From NCBI RefSeq assembly GCF_001949145.1, contig NW_019091531.1:25716-87715 (forward strand): a stretch of 62,000 nucleotides of DNA, in the 5' to 3' direction. This document shows positions 23,901 to 33,562 of the stretch, in pieces. The stretch is from Acanthaster planci (taxonomy: Eukaryota > Echinodermata > Asteroidea > Valvatida > Acanthasteridae). Position numbers and translations under genes: made by a program. Each line of letters opens with the position of its first letter. The stretch's first letter is position 1. The notes below the pieces were generated by a model. That model searched no databases. It saw only the letters and a program-made list of their open reading frames with translations, and was not told where the DNA came from.

Positions 23901-26900
23901 AGAATTTCAATCCCATTTATAGATTTAACTCTAACCCTCCTCAATCCTTCACCTGTTGGAGGACTGAGGAGTGTTAGGGTTAATAATAACAGATAGCATA
24001 GCGTTCTTCTCTGAACCTTGTGTATTCGATGGAACTCCGGAATTTTATTTCGACATTTCCCTGTGTCATTGTGGCAGGATCTCAAGAGTGTGTCCGGCAG
24101 GCTAGACCAGGCAGAGTCTGAGTGCAAGGAATACCAGAGGACCATTGGCCGGCTGAAGACAGAGCTGGCCAAGTCACAGCTGTCAGCTGACAGAGGTTAG
24201 TCTGTCTGGGGCCAATACGATGTAGGAGTATCATTCTACATTAAACCGGTTTCCCCAACGAGCAGTATTATTTTGGCTAAAATACTTACTGCTTAGTATC
24301 TAAAGATGACCTCTTTAAGGTGGTTTTACAGAATTTACAGAAATGTTTCAACACTGGCAATGCATGTGTGGGATACTGCTTCACATGAACATCATAACAT
24401 AATAACATGGGTGTGGTACGGCTGTGCACTAGTTACTGGTTAACAACTGTGATTTTATCGTGGTCTTGATAGGGTTCAGCCCAATTAATTGAAGGAAGCC
24501 TGATTGAATATTGTCAAATACAGCGCACCTCATACGTACATGCCACGCTATTGTTGCAGCTATTTTTTTTATCAAAATATTTTGCATTTCAGAGCAAACA
24601 AATTGTGCGCAATAAAAGGTTTAATCTGCAATATAGCACACCTCAGTTGACATCTTGCATGTATTATCTTTTGTCCTTTCTGTTTTATGTTTATATGACA
24701 AGCACAGATGCATTTTAACCTTGTGGATTCACTAGTTATTCACACAGGCAGAAATTTCAATATGCAGAAGACAAACTGGCAATGAAAGTCAGTCTGTTGT
24801 CATAATTTGCACATGAGAATGGTCTCTCTGCACCTTGGTAGCTTTGTTGAGGTGCAGTGCATTTCAAATTTATCTGACTGGTATTGTTATTCATAAAATG
24901 GTGCATGCATTTATCACCGCCAGCCTCTGCTGATAAGATGGCAGCCATGGAGACCCAGTTGACCAATCAGCTTGCAGAGATGGAGAAACGACTGAATGAT
25001 GCGAGACGCGAACAGGCCAAAGCTGGTATGTCCTTGGGTAAAAACTTTTCATCAGAAAACTACTGCACAAAGCTTTTAGCAAAGTGTTTGGGTTTATTCA
25101 CGGTGAGTTGGCTTAACGGGTAGCTTCAATCAATGTTTTTGATCACAAACCTGTAAAATCAACCTTTGTGCCGTAGTAAATCTCATTTTTAACTTTGGTT
25201 TCACTATTTCCAAGGTATTTTAATGCCTTTTTTGGTTTTTATGCTAATGATATTTCCATATTCATGAGCAAAACTGTGATGTCATCTCAGAAAGAAGCCT
25301 CAATGTTACAATGGTTTGTTCATAAAAAGCTCTGCATTTTTGTAGATATTCCTGGACTAAGTTTTCTCCTCTGTGCAGATTCATGTACATAGCAATAAGA
25401 AACCATGAATCTCTCTCTCAGAAATGTTTTCAGTTAGTAAATTCTGGGTTCACAATTTGAACAGTTATACCTATGCACTGAACCATGTCTTCCCTAGATG
25501 ACTTCACAGCAACAGCACCGTCAGTTTTCCGGGAAAACATGGATAATTTTGATTGTTTATAAGCGAGCACTCTTTGATGCAACCAGGTAGGAGGGTGTAA
25601 GGGTTGAAGAAAAGTACAAAGATGCAGAAAAATTGTGTGGTAGAAAAAATTCATCGCAGCTACCCTTTAAAAATTTTTTTGACCTGTTAATGCAGTTTGA
25701 AAATGTGACAAAGCCACGAGTTTGACTCCCTTGGTTATCATTGCCAGTGGTTTCCTTGAGACAGCAGGAGCGACAGATGACACGGGAACGCGAGAGGGCA
25801 GCTCAGATGATGCAGACGCAGGAGGAACATTTCCAGCTGGAAATTGATCGAGTCACCTCCCAGCTGAGGGAGGCTGACAAAGACAGAAACCTACTCATGG
25901 TGGGTAGCAGACAAATAGGCTGATTGGCACATTTCTGTGGTCTTTAATGGTGCTGTCCTGGTATTCCNNNNNNNNNNNNNNNNNNNNNNNNNNNNNNNNN
26001 NNNNNNNNNNNNNNNNNNNNNNNNNNNNNNNNNNNNNNNNNNNNNNNNNNNNNNNNNNNNNNNNNNNNNNNNNNNNNNNNNNNNNNNNNNNNNNNNNNNN
26101 NNNNNNNNNNNNNNNNNNNNNNNNNNNNNNNNNNNNNNNNNNNNNNNNNNNNNNNNNNNNNNNNNNNNNNNNNNNNNNNNNNNNNNNNNNNNNNNNNNNN
26201 NNNNNNNNNNNNNNNNNNNNNNNNNNNNNNNNNNNNNNNNNNNNNNNNNNNNNNNNNNNNNNNNNNNNNNNNNNNNNNNNNNNNNNNNNNNNNNNNNNNN
26301 NNNNNNNNNNNNNNNNNNNNNNNNNNNNNNNNNNNNNNNNNNNNNNNNNNNNNNNNNNNNNNNNNNNNNNNNNNNNNNNNNNNNNNNNNNNNNNNNNNNN
26401 NNNNNNNNNNNNNNNNNNNNNNNNNNNNNNNNNNNNNNNNNNNNNNNNNNNNNNNNNNNNNNNNTGCCTAAGGTTTCTTCTGTGGTCTTTCCTCTCTTTC
26501 CTCCCTTGGAATGATCATCAAGCTAGCTACGTTGCTAAATGATGGAATGACTGATGACTGACTGACTCTCTACCAACTGTTGACTGACCAATAGACTGAA
26601 ATATCTACATTCTATTTTGACTTAGCTTCGCCTTGGATAAATGGAATACTCCCTGAATCACCGTGGGAGACTACTTTAATGACACCACTTGAAGTAGTCA
26701 ATATTTGTGTAGTATAGGCTATTCAAAGAGTCGCTGTTACTGCCCTGGCATCACACACAAGGGCGGATAATTAAAATTGACATGTGGGTGCATTCAGGAA
26801 GTCTGCAACACTCTGTGTAGCATGCATGCACCCCCCGTCCACAAGCACGGTGCTGCTACAGGTCACTAATTCTGGTCACTGGGCACATGTAGGCACGTGT

Positions 26901-28402
26901 GTGCTATTCTCTAGTGGGTAATTCCAGAAATTAGTGGTCCAAAAGTGTGACGTTTGTGTGTCCCTGTTACATCTGGCCTTTGTTATTTGACATGGAAATA
27001 CCACCGGAAATTGATTTCAAACTATTACTATTTATTTGGAAGGTAATGTGCATTAATAAGTCATTACTGTTTGACAAAATTATGTGTCACATGTGACAGG
27101 GACACCAAAAAAGGGACCCTTAATTCCTGGAATTACCCTAGTGTAAGCATTACTTTTGGACCTAGTCTAATCTACTTTATTCAATAGAGATGGAAAGCCT
27201 TGCATATCGCAGCATGCATCAGGGCAAGGTTGAATGACTCCACCATAAGCTGGGCATCCATCAGTATTTAAAAAAAGTAAACTTTTATCTCTGGTTCAGG
27301 TACTCACCAGGGCCAGCTTTAAAAGCAAGAGTCTTCACATAAGTAGAGGTGGTGATAGTTGTGGGTATTCATGGAGAATAAAACTACTGTCTTTGTGCCC
27401 TGTACTTTCATAGGCTTTCAGAAGTTCATGCCGGTAGCCCATCACAAGGAGTGCCCCATACAAATTTTATTTCACATGTATGAGTTAGTATTGTTCCTTG
27501 GTAACCATCGTTTCTCGTATATCTTCTTCTAAAAGGCAACACTGAAGCAAGAAGGTTTGGTTGGTCAGTACAAAGCACAACGGGCTGCAGCCAGGAGACC
27601 AGATATTGAAACAGAAAAGCCAACAGAGAAACCACCCAATGGGGATTCTGCAAAACCAGGGAAGGCCAAAGGTCATACGGCAACCCAAGTCAAACCAAAA
27701 GGTATTAAGGCAATCAATTTTAATGGCGTGACAAAGTGGTCCTAGATTGCACTTGTAAAAACTTTGCTTTGAAAATTAAGTTGATTGGTGGACCAAATAA
27801 TAGGAGAACTTCTGAAAGTCTTCAGGGCGACAAACGTACCTGTCCTGCGTGATCTGTCCACCATTGTTTGCGTCTTTTCAGCCCAAGCACATTAGCTCCA
27901 ACATTATGCAAACAAAAGTGGATCTGTCAACTTGGACTAGTATCTTTGTTGCTTCCAAACATCTCAGAAGACTTCCATTTCATGCTTGCGCCCAAAACCA
28001 AGCTGTCAGTTGTTGGAACATGTCGGGGTTTGAAACTTTTTACATCTTCCCTATTGACTTTTGGTATGATCATTGATGAGACTAATGTAGACCTTATGCA
28101 TGAAGGCAGAGTCAGAGACTATTCTTGGTTATTTCAATTTAGTTACAATGTATGTATGAAAGATTTTCTTTAGCCAATCCTAGAGGTTGAAAGAAATCCC
28201 CTCTAACGTGACATCATATTCATAAGGTCTGTTGTGTGGGTAGATTCACTTATAGTATCATTTTGAAGGAGGTGGATTTGTTTTCTTTGTTAACACAGTT
28301 CCCTTGAGTGCAATCCTTACTGAACTTCAGTCACTCACAGCGCAAGTTCTGGAAGCTGAAGATACTGAACACAGTGATGTCGAGGACACTGACAAAGGGT
28401 AG
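8845..28402 (+). CDS. CCHCR1: Coiled-coil alpha-helical rod protein 1 (CCHCR1), complete, 20 exons
   Basis: Twenty exons with canonical GT/AG ends and fully consistent phases give 789 codons plus TAG, close to the roughly 782 residues of human CCHCR1. The protein is nearly all heptad-repeat coiled coil. Diagnostic matches in order are NPPSHF near the N-terminus, RWREKVFELLVQLKSQE, VARKEALWRL, EKRLNDARREQAKAVVSLRQ, RDKNLLMATLKQEGLVGQYK-like (KDRNLLM spliced to ATLKQEGLVGQYK) and the PLSAILTELQSLT C-terminus. The family localises to centrosomes and cytoplasmic P-bodies. The start is supported by an in-frame TAA at 8833-8835 just upstream. AATAAA at 28608-28613 could be its polyadenylation signal. 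The 497-N gap lies in intron 18, so no coding sequence is missing. Confidence 0.92.
9097..9310. repeat. G-run cluster in CCHCR1 intron 1
   Basis: Four uninterrupted runs of 8 or more G (near 9100, 9110, 9232 and 9276) are followed by C-runs (CCCCTGGCCCCCACCCCC near 9290). Low-complexity, with potential to form a G-quadruplex or hairpin. The open frames across it are a by-product of the runs. Confidence 0.6.
9360..9950. mobile_element. Possible foldback element in CCHCR1 intron 1
   Basis: GGACAACTCGAC (about 9388) recurs inverted as GTCGAGTTGTCC (about 9932), and AGACAAGTCAACTT (9421) recurs inverted as AAGTTGACTTGTC (about 9858). The nested order is that of a foldback element of about 590 bp. 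The arms are imperfect and the ends are not well defined. Confidence 0.45.
10553..10578. repeat. Perfect 26-bp palindrome built on ACATGTAC
   Basis: The whole 26 bases read the same on both strands: GCCT, then three ACATGT-type steps, then AGGC. It is one of many ACATGTAC-type sites in introns 1-6 of CCHCR1 (for example 11456-11470, 11660-11755, 12898-12915, 13101-13125). Confidence 0.75.
11660..11760. repeat. ACATGTAC-rich array with a short tandem duplication
   Basis: Two copies of GAGGCCATTTCTACATGTAC (about 11702 and 11736) are embedded in runs of ACATGTAC. Low-complexity intronic sequence. Confidence 0.6.
12171..12294 (+). CDS. CCHCR1: CCHCR1 exon 2
   Basis: Acceptor TTCACAG, donor GTAATT, phases 1 to 2. 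It encodes DPWQALAHARNRLDELQQ, the start of the coiled coil. Confidence 0.85.
12719..12773 (+). CDS. CCHCR1: CCHCR1 exon 3
   Basis: Acceptor TTGGCAG and donor GTAAGT. A short linker peptide, NTKPREKTVSKEQQ, that preserves the frame. Confidence 0.75.
14003..14284 (+). CDS. CCHCR1: CCHCR1 exon 4
   Basis: Acceptor TTCTCAG, donor GTAGAC, phase 0 at both ends, 94 codons. A proline-rich start (PEPPLPPSPLP) leads into coiled coil (LAQVRSEVMTLRSQRQKEVG). Confidence 0.88.
15042..15240 (+). repeat. Dispersed repeat family B, copy 1
   Basis: Colinear with 54063-54270. Shared blocks are CAAGCAGAAG, GACCAAAGGAGCCT and GCCCTCTCTTGGTC. No coding potential. It ends just before the acceptor of CCHCR1 exon 5. 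Confidence 0.7.
15260..15447 (+). CDS. CCHCR1: CCHCR1 exon 5
   Basis: Acceptor TCTCCAG and donor GTACCG. Coiled coil including IKSLNEELMRTQTLYKQEV. A dispersed repeat copy ends about 20 bp before this acceptor. Confidence 0.9.
15772..15907 (+). CDS. CCHCR1: CCHCR1 exon 6
   Basis: Acceptor CAACAG and donor GTGAGT. It encodes IESLQSQVSKLKTYIGD and WQVERDQLLKKIK, matching the human LRKYVG and WELERQKLLE positions. Confidence 0.92.
15965..16318 (+). mobile_element. tRNA-like SINE with duplicated flanking segment
   Basis: The segment 16108-16185 resembles a tRNA-type pol III promoter: an A-box-like region (GGTGGTTGAGTGGTTAA), an anticodon-arm-like hairpin around CTTGTAA, and a B box (GGATTCGAGTCCC). 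Acceptor-stem pairing is poor, so it is not a clean tRNA gene. Flanking segments at 15965-16050 and 16220-16310 are direct repeats of each other (shared AAACATCGGTGTAA-like and CTGCAAAGTACAT-like blocks), as expected for SINE tails or nested copies. Confidence 0.55.
16509..16616 (+). CDS. CCHCR1: CCHCR1 exon 7
   Basis: Acceptor GGCAG and donor GTAAGA. It encodes LLNVRLSSTNEILGIQEAEL, matching the human LLQVRVQSLTHILALQEEEL. Confidence 0.92.
16811..17215 (+). repeat. 23-bp minisatellite, about 17-18 copies
   Basis: Tandem units of about GTATAGCTTAGAGAAGCTTA plus GAG, period 23, with scattered substitutions (CTTGGA, CTCAGA, TATAGG variants) and one shortened unit near the 3' end. It lies in CCHCR1 intron 7. 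Confidence 0.95.
17272..17773 (+). repeat. Dispersed repeat family A, copy 2
   Basis: Same orientation as the copy at 5142-5577. Its terminal hairpin (GGGAATAAATATGTGC at 17273, complement ending about 17430) is enlarged by an internal palindromic insert around GGTCTTAAACATGCG and CTCAGGAG/CTCCTGAG. The remaining roughly 340 bp align with copy 1. It directly follows the minisatellite. Confidence 0.8.
17868..17920 (+). CDS. CCHCR1: CCHCR1 exon 8
   Basis: Acceptor CCAAG and donor GTAAAG. It encodes VKGESVDSGKKLQLLLT; its last codon is completed by exon 9 to give LLLTRWREKVF. Confidence 0.85.
18846..18933 (+). CDS. CCHCR1: CCHCR1 exon 9
   Basis: Acceptor GTCAG and donor GTATGG. WREKVFELLVQLKSQE is the most conserved block with human CCHCR1. 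Confidence 0.93.
20143..20253 (+). CDS. CCHCR1: CCHCR1 exon 10
   Basis: Acceptor TGAAG, donor GTGATC, phase 0. Coiled coil with FEEKMTSLENKCHLLEHSI. Confidence 0.9.
21191..21297 (+). CDS. CCHCR1: CCHCR1 exon 11
   Basis: Acceptor GTATAG and donor GTAGTG. Coiled coil with LQDELASVQQVAELLDAKL. Confidence 0.9.
22031..22143 (+). CDS. CCHCR1: CCHCR1 exon 12
   Basis: Acceptor TTGTCAG and donor GTATGT. RISFAVGRIEILKG matches human RLSYAVRKVHTIRG. Confidence 0.9.
22677..22779 (+). CDS. CCHCR1: CCHCR1 exon 13
   Basis: Acceptor CGTCAG and donor GTTAGA. LVARKEALWRLGEKE matches human LIARKLALAQLRQE. A charged, Pro-containing linker follows. Confidence 0.9.
23167..23291 (+). CDS. CCHCR1: CCHCR1 exon 14
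   Basis: Acceptor CTCCAG and donor GTAAGA. Coiled coil with LDQLRTELERVTHERDALA, matching human LQQLREERNRLDAEL. Confidence 0.9.
23622..23692 (+). CDS. CCHCR1: CCHCR1 exon 15
   Basis: Acceptor CCCCCAG and donor GTCAGT. A short coiled-coil exon, RLQDLELKLQHQLK. Confidence 0.88.
24078..24195 (+). CDS. CCHCR1: CCHCR1 exon 16
   Basis: Acceptor TGGCAG and donor GTTAGT. Coiled coil with YQRTIGRLKTELAKSQLSA. Confidence 0.9.
24924..25025 (+). CDS. CCHCR1: CCHCR1 exon 17
   Basis: Acceptor CGCCAG and donor GTATGT. EMEKRLNDARREQAKA matches human DTERRLNEARREHAKA. Confidence 0.93.
25748..25899 (+). CDS. CCHCR1: CCHCR1 exon 18
   Basis: Acceptor TGCCAG and donor GTGGGT. It runs from VVSLRQQERQ to EADKDRNLLM, matching human VVSLRQIQR and ERDKNLML. 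Confidence 0.93.
25968..26464. other. Assembly gap (497 N)
   Basis: Unknown sequence in CCHCR1 intron 18. Splice phases on both sides match without it, so no exon need be missing. Confidence 0.99.
26916..27138. mobile_element. MITE with terminal inverted repeats and TAGT target-site duplication
   Basis: Left end GGGTAATTCCAGAAATTA and right end TAATTCCTGGAATTACCC form inverted repeats that stay alignable for about 55 bp (inner matching blocks TGTCCCTGT and its complement ACAGGGACA). TAGT directly flanks both ends (26912-26915 and 27139-27142). No coding capacity in 223 bp. Confidence 0.85.
27536..27701 (+). CDS. CCHCR1: CCHCR1 exon 19
   Basis: Acceptor TAAAAG and donor GTATTA. ATLKQEGLVGQYKAQR matches human ATLQQEGLLSRYKQQR. 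A Lys/Pro-rich disordered stretch follows. Confidence 0.93.
28299..28402 (+). CDS. CCHCR1: CCHCR1 exon 20 (stop)
   Basis: Acceptor ACACAG. PLSAILTELQSLTAQVLEAE matches human SLSVLLDDLQDLSEAI. It ends with an acidic tail and TAG at 28400-28402. Confidence 0.92.
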
Positions 28403-30216
28403 ATGTTTCTTCTCAAAGAAGGTTTGCGTGTATGTGTAATTATGTCATAGGAGACTTAAAGAGTACGAAGTCTCCAATTTCTTGACAGTCCAGTCAAATT
28501 GGGTCGATTCATGTTGAAAAATTTAATGAAGAAAAAAATGTTGAAGTACAAGATCTTGTTTCAACCCAAACACGTGGAATGCCCTGCTTGCAGCCCTTTG
28601 ACAATGAAATAAAAATGTATTTCTCTGTTTTAAAAAAAAAATTCTGTCTGCCATTTTGTGTCTTTCATTGAAGTCCTTATTCTTGGTTTCTCTTGCTAAC
28701 TGCAATTAACACAAATAACTGAAAACAGAATTCAGCAGAAAATGTAATCAAAAGCACTCAGCTCAGGTTTTGGAATCGAAAATATCTTGTGCCTTGAACC
28801 AACCCTTTTTTTTTATACCAGACTGGTAGACATCAATGTTGCTATGGTAACATTGTTACAAGTGACAGTTGATTTCTCAGAAGGGTACCGGTGCATGTAA
28901 TGCCGATAGCTACCATTCTGCTGTCTTAGACTGCAGTGGGTGTGGATCCTGTCTTGAAAATCAACCTTTCTGGGTGTTTGGCCAGTATGGTTGTTTTATC
29001 CTTCACCGATGAGACAGGGTTTCCAGTCCTCTATTATTTTAAGCAAACATGTCATTACGAATGGAACAGCAAAACACTGAACACACCTGTTAAACGGGGC
29101 ATTGGTCATGACATCCAGCCCCACAGTGTGGGGGCGCTGTTCACTGTAAGCCGCTTGTTGGGATGAAGATTTTTTTCCACCGTATTTGAAATCCCATCAT
29201 AAACAAGGGAAATGCGTCTCTCATCTTGCCTTTTTGTTGTGTCTTGATTCACTGAGAGGGAAAATAACCACTTTGACTAAGCAGACAGCATTCGTAAGAA
29301 CATGGAGTGTCCATTCACATCGTGAAGCCATTAATAAATGATACTTAATAGGAATACAGAAAGGCTACCTTAGGGCTCACATAATGTAAGCTCGCAGGTA
29401 GTGTCAGTCAAATTAAAAGGGCCTCAAACATTCTCCTTAAAAAGTTAATCCAAGGATGGTATTTAAAATAGCATGTACAAGACATCATGACATGAAATAT
29501 ACACATAGAAATGGACTCATTTGTCATTCGAGTCATTTTTGTGTTGTAGTCCAATTGGATATACATGTGCCCGGCTTGTTGAGACGAGTCGGAAAGAAAT
29601 AACAAAAGTTCAGTCATAAGTTTACAATCTGGAATGAAGTCCACAAGAAGAAGCTTTGTTTTATTTACCGTATAGTCATAGGCCAGAAAACAAAAACAAC
29701 AAATGCAGTCGCTGTTTCAGGGTTGTGCAGGCAAAATAAGCTAAGTTTTGTTACGTTTTTCCTTTGTCATTCCAGCTGTAAAATATCCCGAAGTTAATTA
29801 AATCTCTGATTTAAAAAAGTAACTGAAATTAAACTAGGAAAATATCTCTCAACGAAGTGGGGATTAGGGTGTTCCTTGAAGGTTGTATCGTGTGTTATCG
29901 TCCGGTCACCAGGAACTTCACTGATCAATGCCAGTGTAGCGTCACTATGTCATTGTGGGTCATGCTTCGTGCCATATATGGTGTTTTTTTCTCATAGTTA
30001 TTACTGCTGACTTTGTAATGGATCCCCTTGGGGCACGATTTTGCTTGATGTTTTGCCTGGAGTGTACTTTGCCTGCCGCCCTTTTCTTTAAGTCCCTGGC
30101 AAACTTTATCTTTCTTTTATATCTTGGAATGGATCCACCCTGTGATGGGAACTTGACTTCATGATGGCTTGGTTCCACACTCTCACTGACTCGCAACTTG
30201 TTTAATAATTCCAAAG

Positions 30217-30612
30217 TTGCAAAGACTGGACTCCATGCTTGAAGCGCTTATGTTGAAGACCATTGAGAATTTCTGTTTTTGGTCCAATTTGGCCATCGCT
30301 GCTGATGTGTGGCAGATGCACTTCAACTACATGTTCATGCATCCTTTGCTGACCACCGACTTTGGCTCGGCCGATCTTGCCCTGTTCCTAAAACAGGCTG
30401 CAGCAGGCCCGATGCCCTCTGGAGAAAAGATCAAACTAACACTTGTTCCTGTAGCGAAGGACAATCTTGCTCTCCGCCCAGAGGAGTTCCTCGTCCCCAG
30501 ATATTTGCTCTCGGGAAGATTAGACCTCACAGGAGAGGCATTTTATACTGGACCTTGGGTCTTTTCTCTATTCCAGCTACCAGGATTCCTGTTGGTTGAG
30601 GTTTGCCTTTAA
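30217..30612 (+). other. Unrecognised open reading frame, 131 codons
   Basis: It is open from ATG to TAA, and a second frame on the same strand is open for 96 codons over the same bases. That, and the lack of any known motif, argue against a conserved gene. It could be a relic of a retroelement gag-type region or a chance frame. No splice or homology support. Confidence 0.2.
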
Positions 30613-32893
30613 TCAACTTCTCCGGCAATTTTTCCCCGGAGCCATTCTGTACTGGTCTTGGACTTTCGGCGTAACCTAAGGGGGACGGGCTATATATCCC
30701 CTCAATTTTTGCTCAGGGATCATTCGATCGACAACCCACTTTTCGGGGGTGCCAAAATACCTCGCATGTTTTAACTTAGTTTATAAAATTGCATTGAAAA
30801 TAGGGAACAACCACTACAGAAAAGATGCGTTCTCATTTATGGTTAAGGCACGTAAGCAAGGGGTGTACAAATGGTATACCTTTACGAGCTTCCGTTTTGG
30901 GAATTTCTGTTTCCGGGCAATTTTTAAATGTTTTCATCCTCAATCCACTTACAGGCTTGGAGTTACACCACGCTCTTTGACATTTTACTTCTTATTAGCA
31001 GTGTTTTCTCAACTTGGGCTCATATTGCATACTCATTTTCTCTGCAATGTGCTGCAGAAGGATTCATTACTTCACCACATCTGACTTTGGTATTTGAAAT
31101 TGCCTTGAAGGTACAATTTCACAGGAATAACACATGGGAAGTTGACAGTACTCTTCGCCCATATTGAGAACCTCTACCTGATATGCGCTTAGTCGTCAAC
31201 AAAATACTGAACTGCAAAGATCACTTGCATCTTTTTACTTGGATATGAGGTATAATGGAGCCCTCTGAATCAGTGTAGCATTTTTTTCTACAGTCCAAAA
31301 CACCGAAGTTTTCCCAAAACAAAGGTTTTCCCTGCGGCAGCAATCGTTCTAAGAAAATCTGGGAACACTCTGGGACTACCGCACTAAAGCTTCTGCTGTT
31401 TGCAATCACACTAGGCCTGCTGTTTTCATGACTTCAGGAAAGAAGATCTCTGCTATCTGATAACGTTCTTCTGTTTCGATGAGTAAGTAGCCTTCTGTCC
31501 TACCGTTGGTTTCAGTTAAAGATGGATAGTCTTTATCTCGCCATCAAGGGGTTGGCAATGGACAAAGTTGGGCGCGTTTTGCCAGAGGATACTGGATGGA
31601 GGGAATCACCACTGGACACTGACACGCTGATTATCTTGGGAAGTTGGTTGATGTTCTGCACTTTATTTCCATGTGCGAGTCGCTTGATACATTTCTGAAG
31701 TTGGAACTCGGTATTCGTCCACTCTAAGGACTCTCTTCAAAGGGAAAGGGTTGCACCTGGAGAGTGAAAACTCTAAATTTGGATCGAGTACACAGGGCAC
31801 ATTTCCTTGCACCATTACACGCAGCTCCGTTACAGAATACGCCTTAATTATCAGGAGGGAACTGTCATTATCAAAGGATGCTATCCTTAGGCATGAATCG
31901 AGATCGAGTGCACAGTTTAAGGGGGAGAGGAAGTTAAATGACATGGGGATGCAAGGTACTTCTCTCGTATTTTTACCTCGCCTTGGCCACCGCCGGAGTA
32001 TCTGTTAACAATCGTCTCACTGTGCTTCATTGAAGACACCGAGTTGTGTCTTCTTTTCAGCTGAAGGAGCGCAAATTTTCTTCACCTCCAGTTTCCTCAG
32101 GTTGTGCTAAACTATTTTAAGCTACTTTGGCATGGCCAAATTCCTCTCTCCATGAAGCAATGGTGGTGGTCTTAACCTTGCACCCAATATTCGGCGAGGG
32201 TGCAATATTCCAAATTCTCAGTTTAGAGACTAGAATTTAAGGTGTAGCCAAATAAGTTTTATGTTCTCACGAGAATTTTTTGTCATAATTCCATAGTGAA
32301 TTGGATGCATTACATAAATCTGAGGACCATAAACCAGTCTTGGTTGACCAAATTTAAAATGACATCCGATTTTAAGCAAAAAGAGCTAATGTCAATTTAC
32401 ACAATCTTCTTACAATGTACAGAAAAGTTGTCTCCTGATATGATAAATGCAGTTACACTGCGAGATCTCTCAAGTCCTGCAGAAATAACATGGCGACATA
32501 ACCCTCATACCGTAGCTCAAATGCTGATAACCTTGATCCGGATCCTACAAATTGCTTTCACAACCAGTATGAGAATAAGTTGGAAATGGAACAGTCAGTA
32601 ACAGCACAACTGCTCTCAATTTGAATTTTGTTCATTGCAGGAACAGTGATTGTAAAAAATAAATCAGGCAAAAATCAAGCAAATTCAGTTTATTTATAGT
32701 TTATTTTAGTTATCAGACGGTGAAAACTCGCATAGATTCCTCCCAGCTCCGTAGATTCCTCCCAGTTGCAGGTAGTTCACAGATAGGTAGTTCCTGTAAG
32801 TATTAGCTTTGCTAACCCATGACAACTCTACAGGTCTATACGAACAAAATGCACTCAACAAATGGGAGACTTTGACAGAATTGATGGCAATAC

Positions 32894-32971
32894 ATGTACC
32901 GCTCTCATGACAGAAGTTAATGTTTAGGCTATGTACCGCTCTCATGACAGAAGTTAATGTTTAGGCTATGT
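32894..32971 (+). repeat. 37-bp tandem duplication
   Basis: A unit beginning TACCGCTCTCATGACAGAAG occurs twice in a row with period 37 and no visible differences, implying a recent duplication or possibly an assembly artefact. Confidence 0.85.
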
Positions 32972-32984
32972 CATGTTTTTTACG

Positions 32985-33168
32985 CAATATGGGCCTTTCA
33001 CAATAGTGGGCCTCCAAGTGTTTGCAATACGTTGACCAATCTCAGAGCGCGAAATCTGTCGACCCTTTCCAAACACGTACTGGGTCGACAGATTTTGTGC
33101 ATTGTGATTGGCCAACGCATTGCAAACTATCTCAGGAGGTGCGCTGTTGTGAACCGCCCGTATTACAA
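32985..33168. mobile_element. Long imperfect palindrome (foldback/MITE)
   Basis: Arms of roughly 80 bp face each other around a loop of about 20 bp near 33075. GGTCGACAGATTTTG (about 33083) mirrors AAATCTGTCGACC (about 33052), and GCATTGCAAAC (about 33117) mirrors GTTTGCAATACG (about 33021). Both strands have overlapping open frames of similar composition, which follows from the palindrome. Confidence 0.75.
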
Positions 33169-33562
33169 ATTCATGAAATTTGAAAGGAAGCTTGATCAAC
33201 ACGTGGACTACACATGTAAAAACATGTGTCCCTTTTCCCATGAAAACTCAATGTTAGGTGAAAAAAGTTACGGTTTTAAAACCACAATTTTAATAGTTCC
33301 CAACATGTAATTTGAATTTTTAAACAACAAAAATCCTTACATTAAACGTCAAACTTTCACTGTGAATTGAAGTGATCAGTTAACTTTTATAGCCCAATCG
33401 CCATTTATTTAACCTTACAAAAGTTTGTTTACTTTCGTCGCTCAAACCGCCAGAAAAAAAACAAAAGTGGGCATCGACATTTTTGAAGCGCATGCGCACT
33501 AACTAAATTTCTGCGACGTACGTGCGCCCTGCAGGTACTACGTCGTTCAAGTCCATGACCAA

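Noticed and set aside
25937-26542. Apparent 200-codon open frames
   Set aside because: They are created by the run of N; no real sequence supports them.
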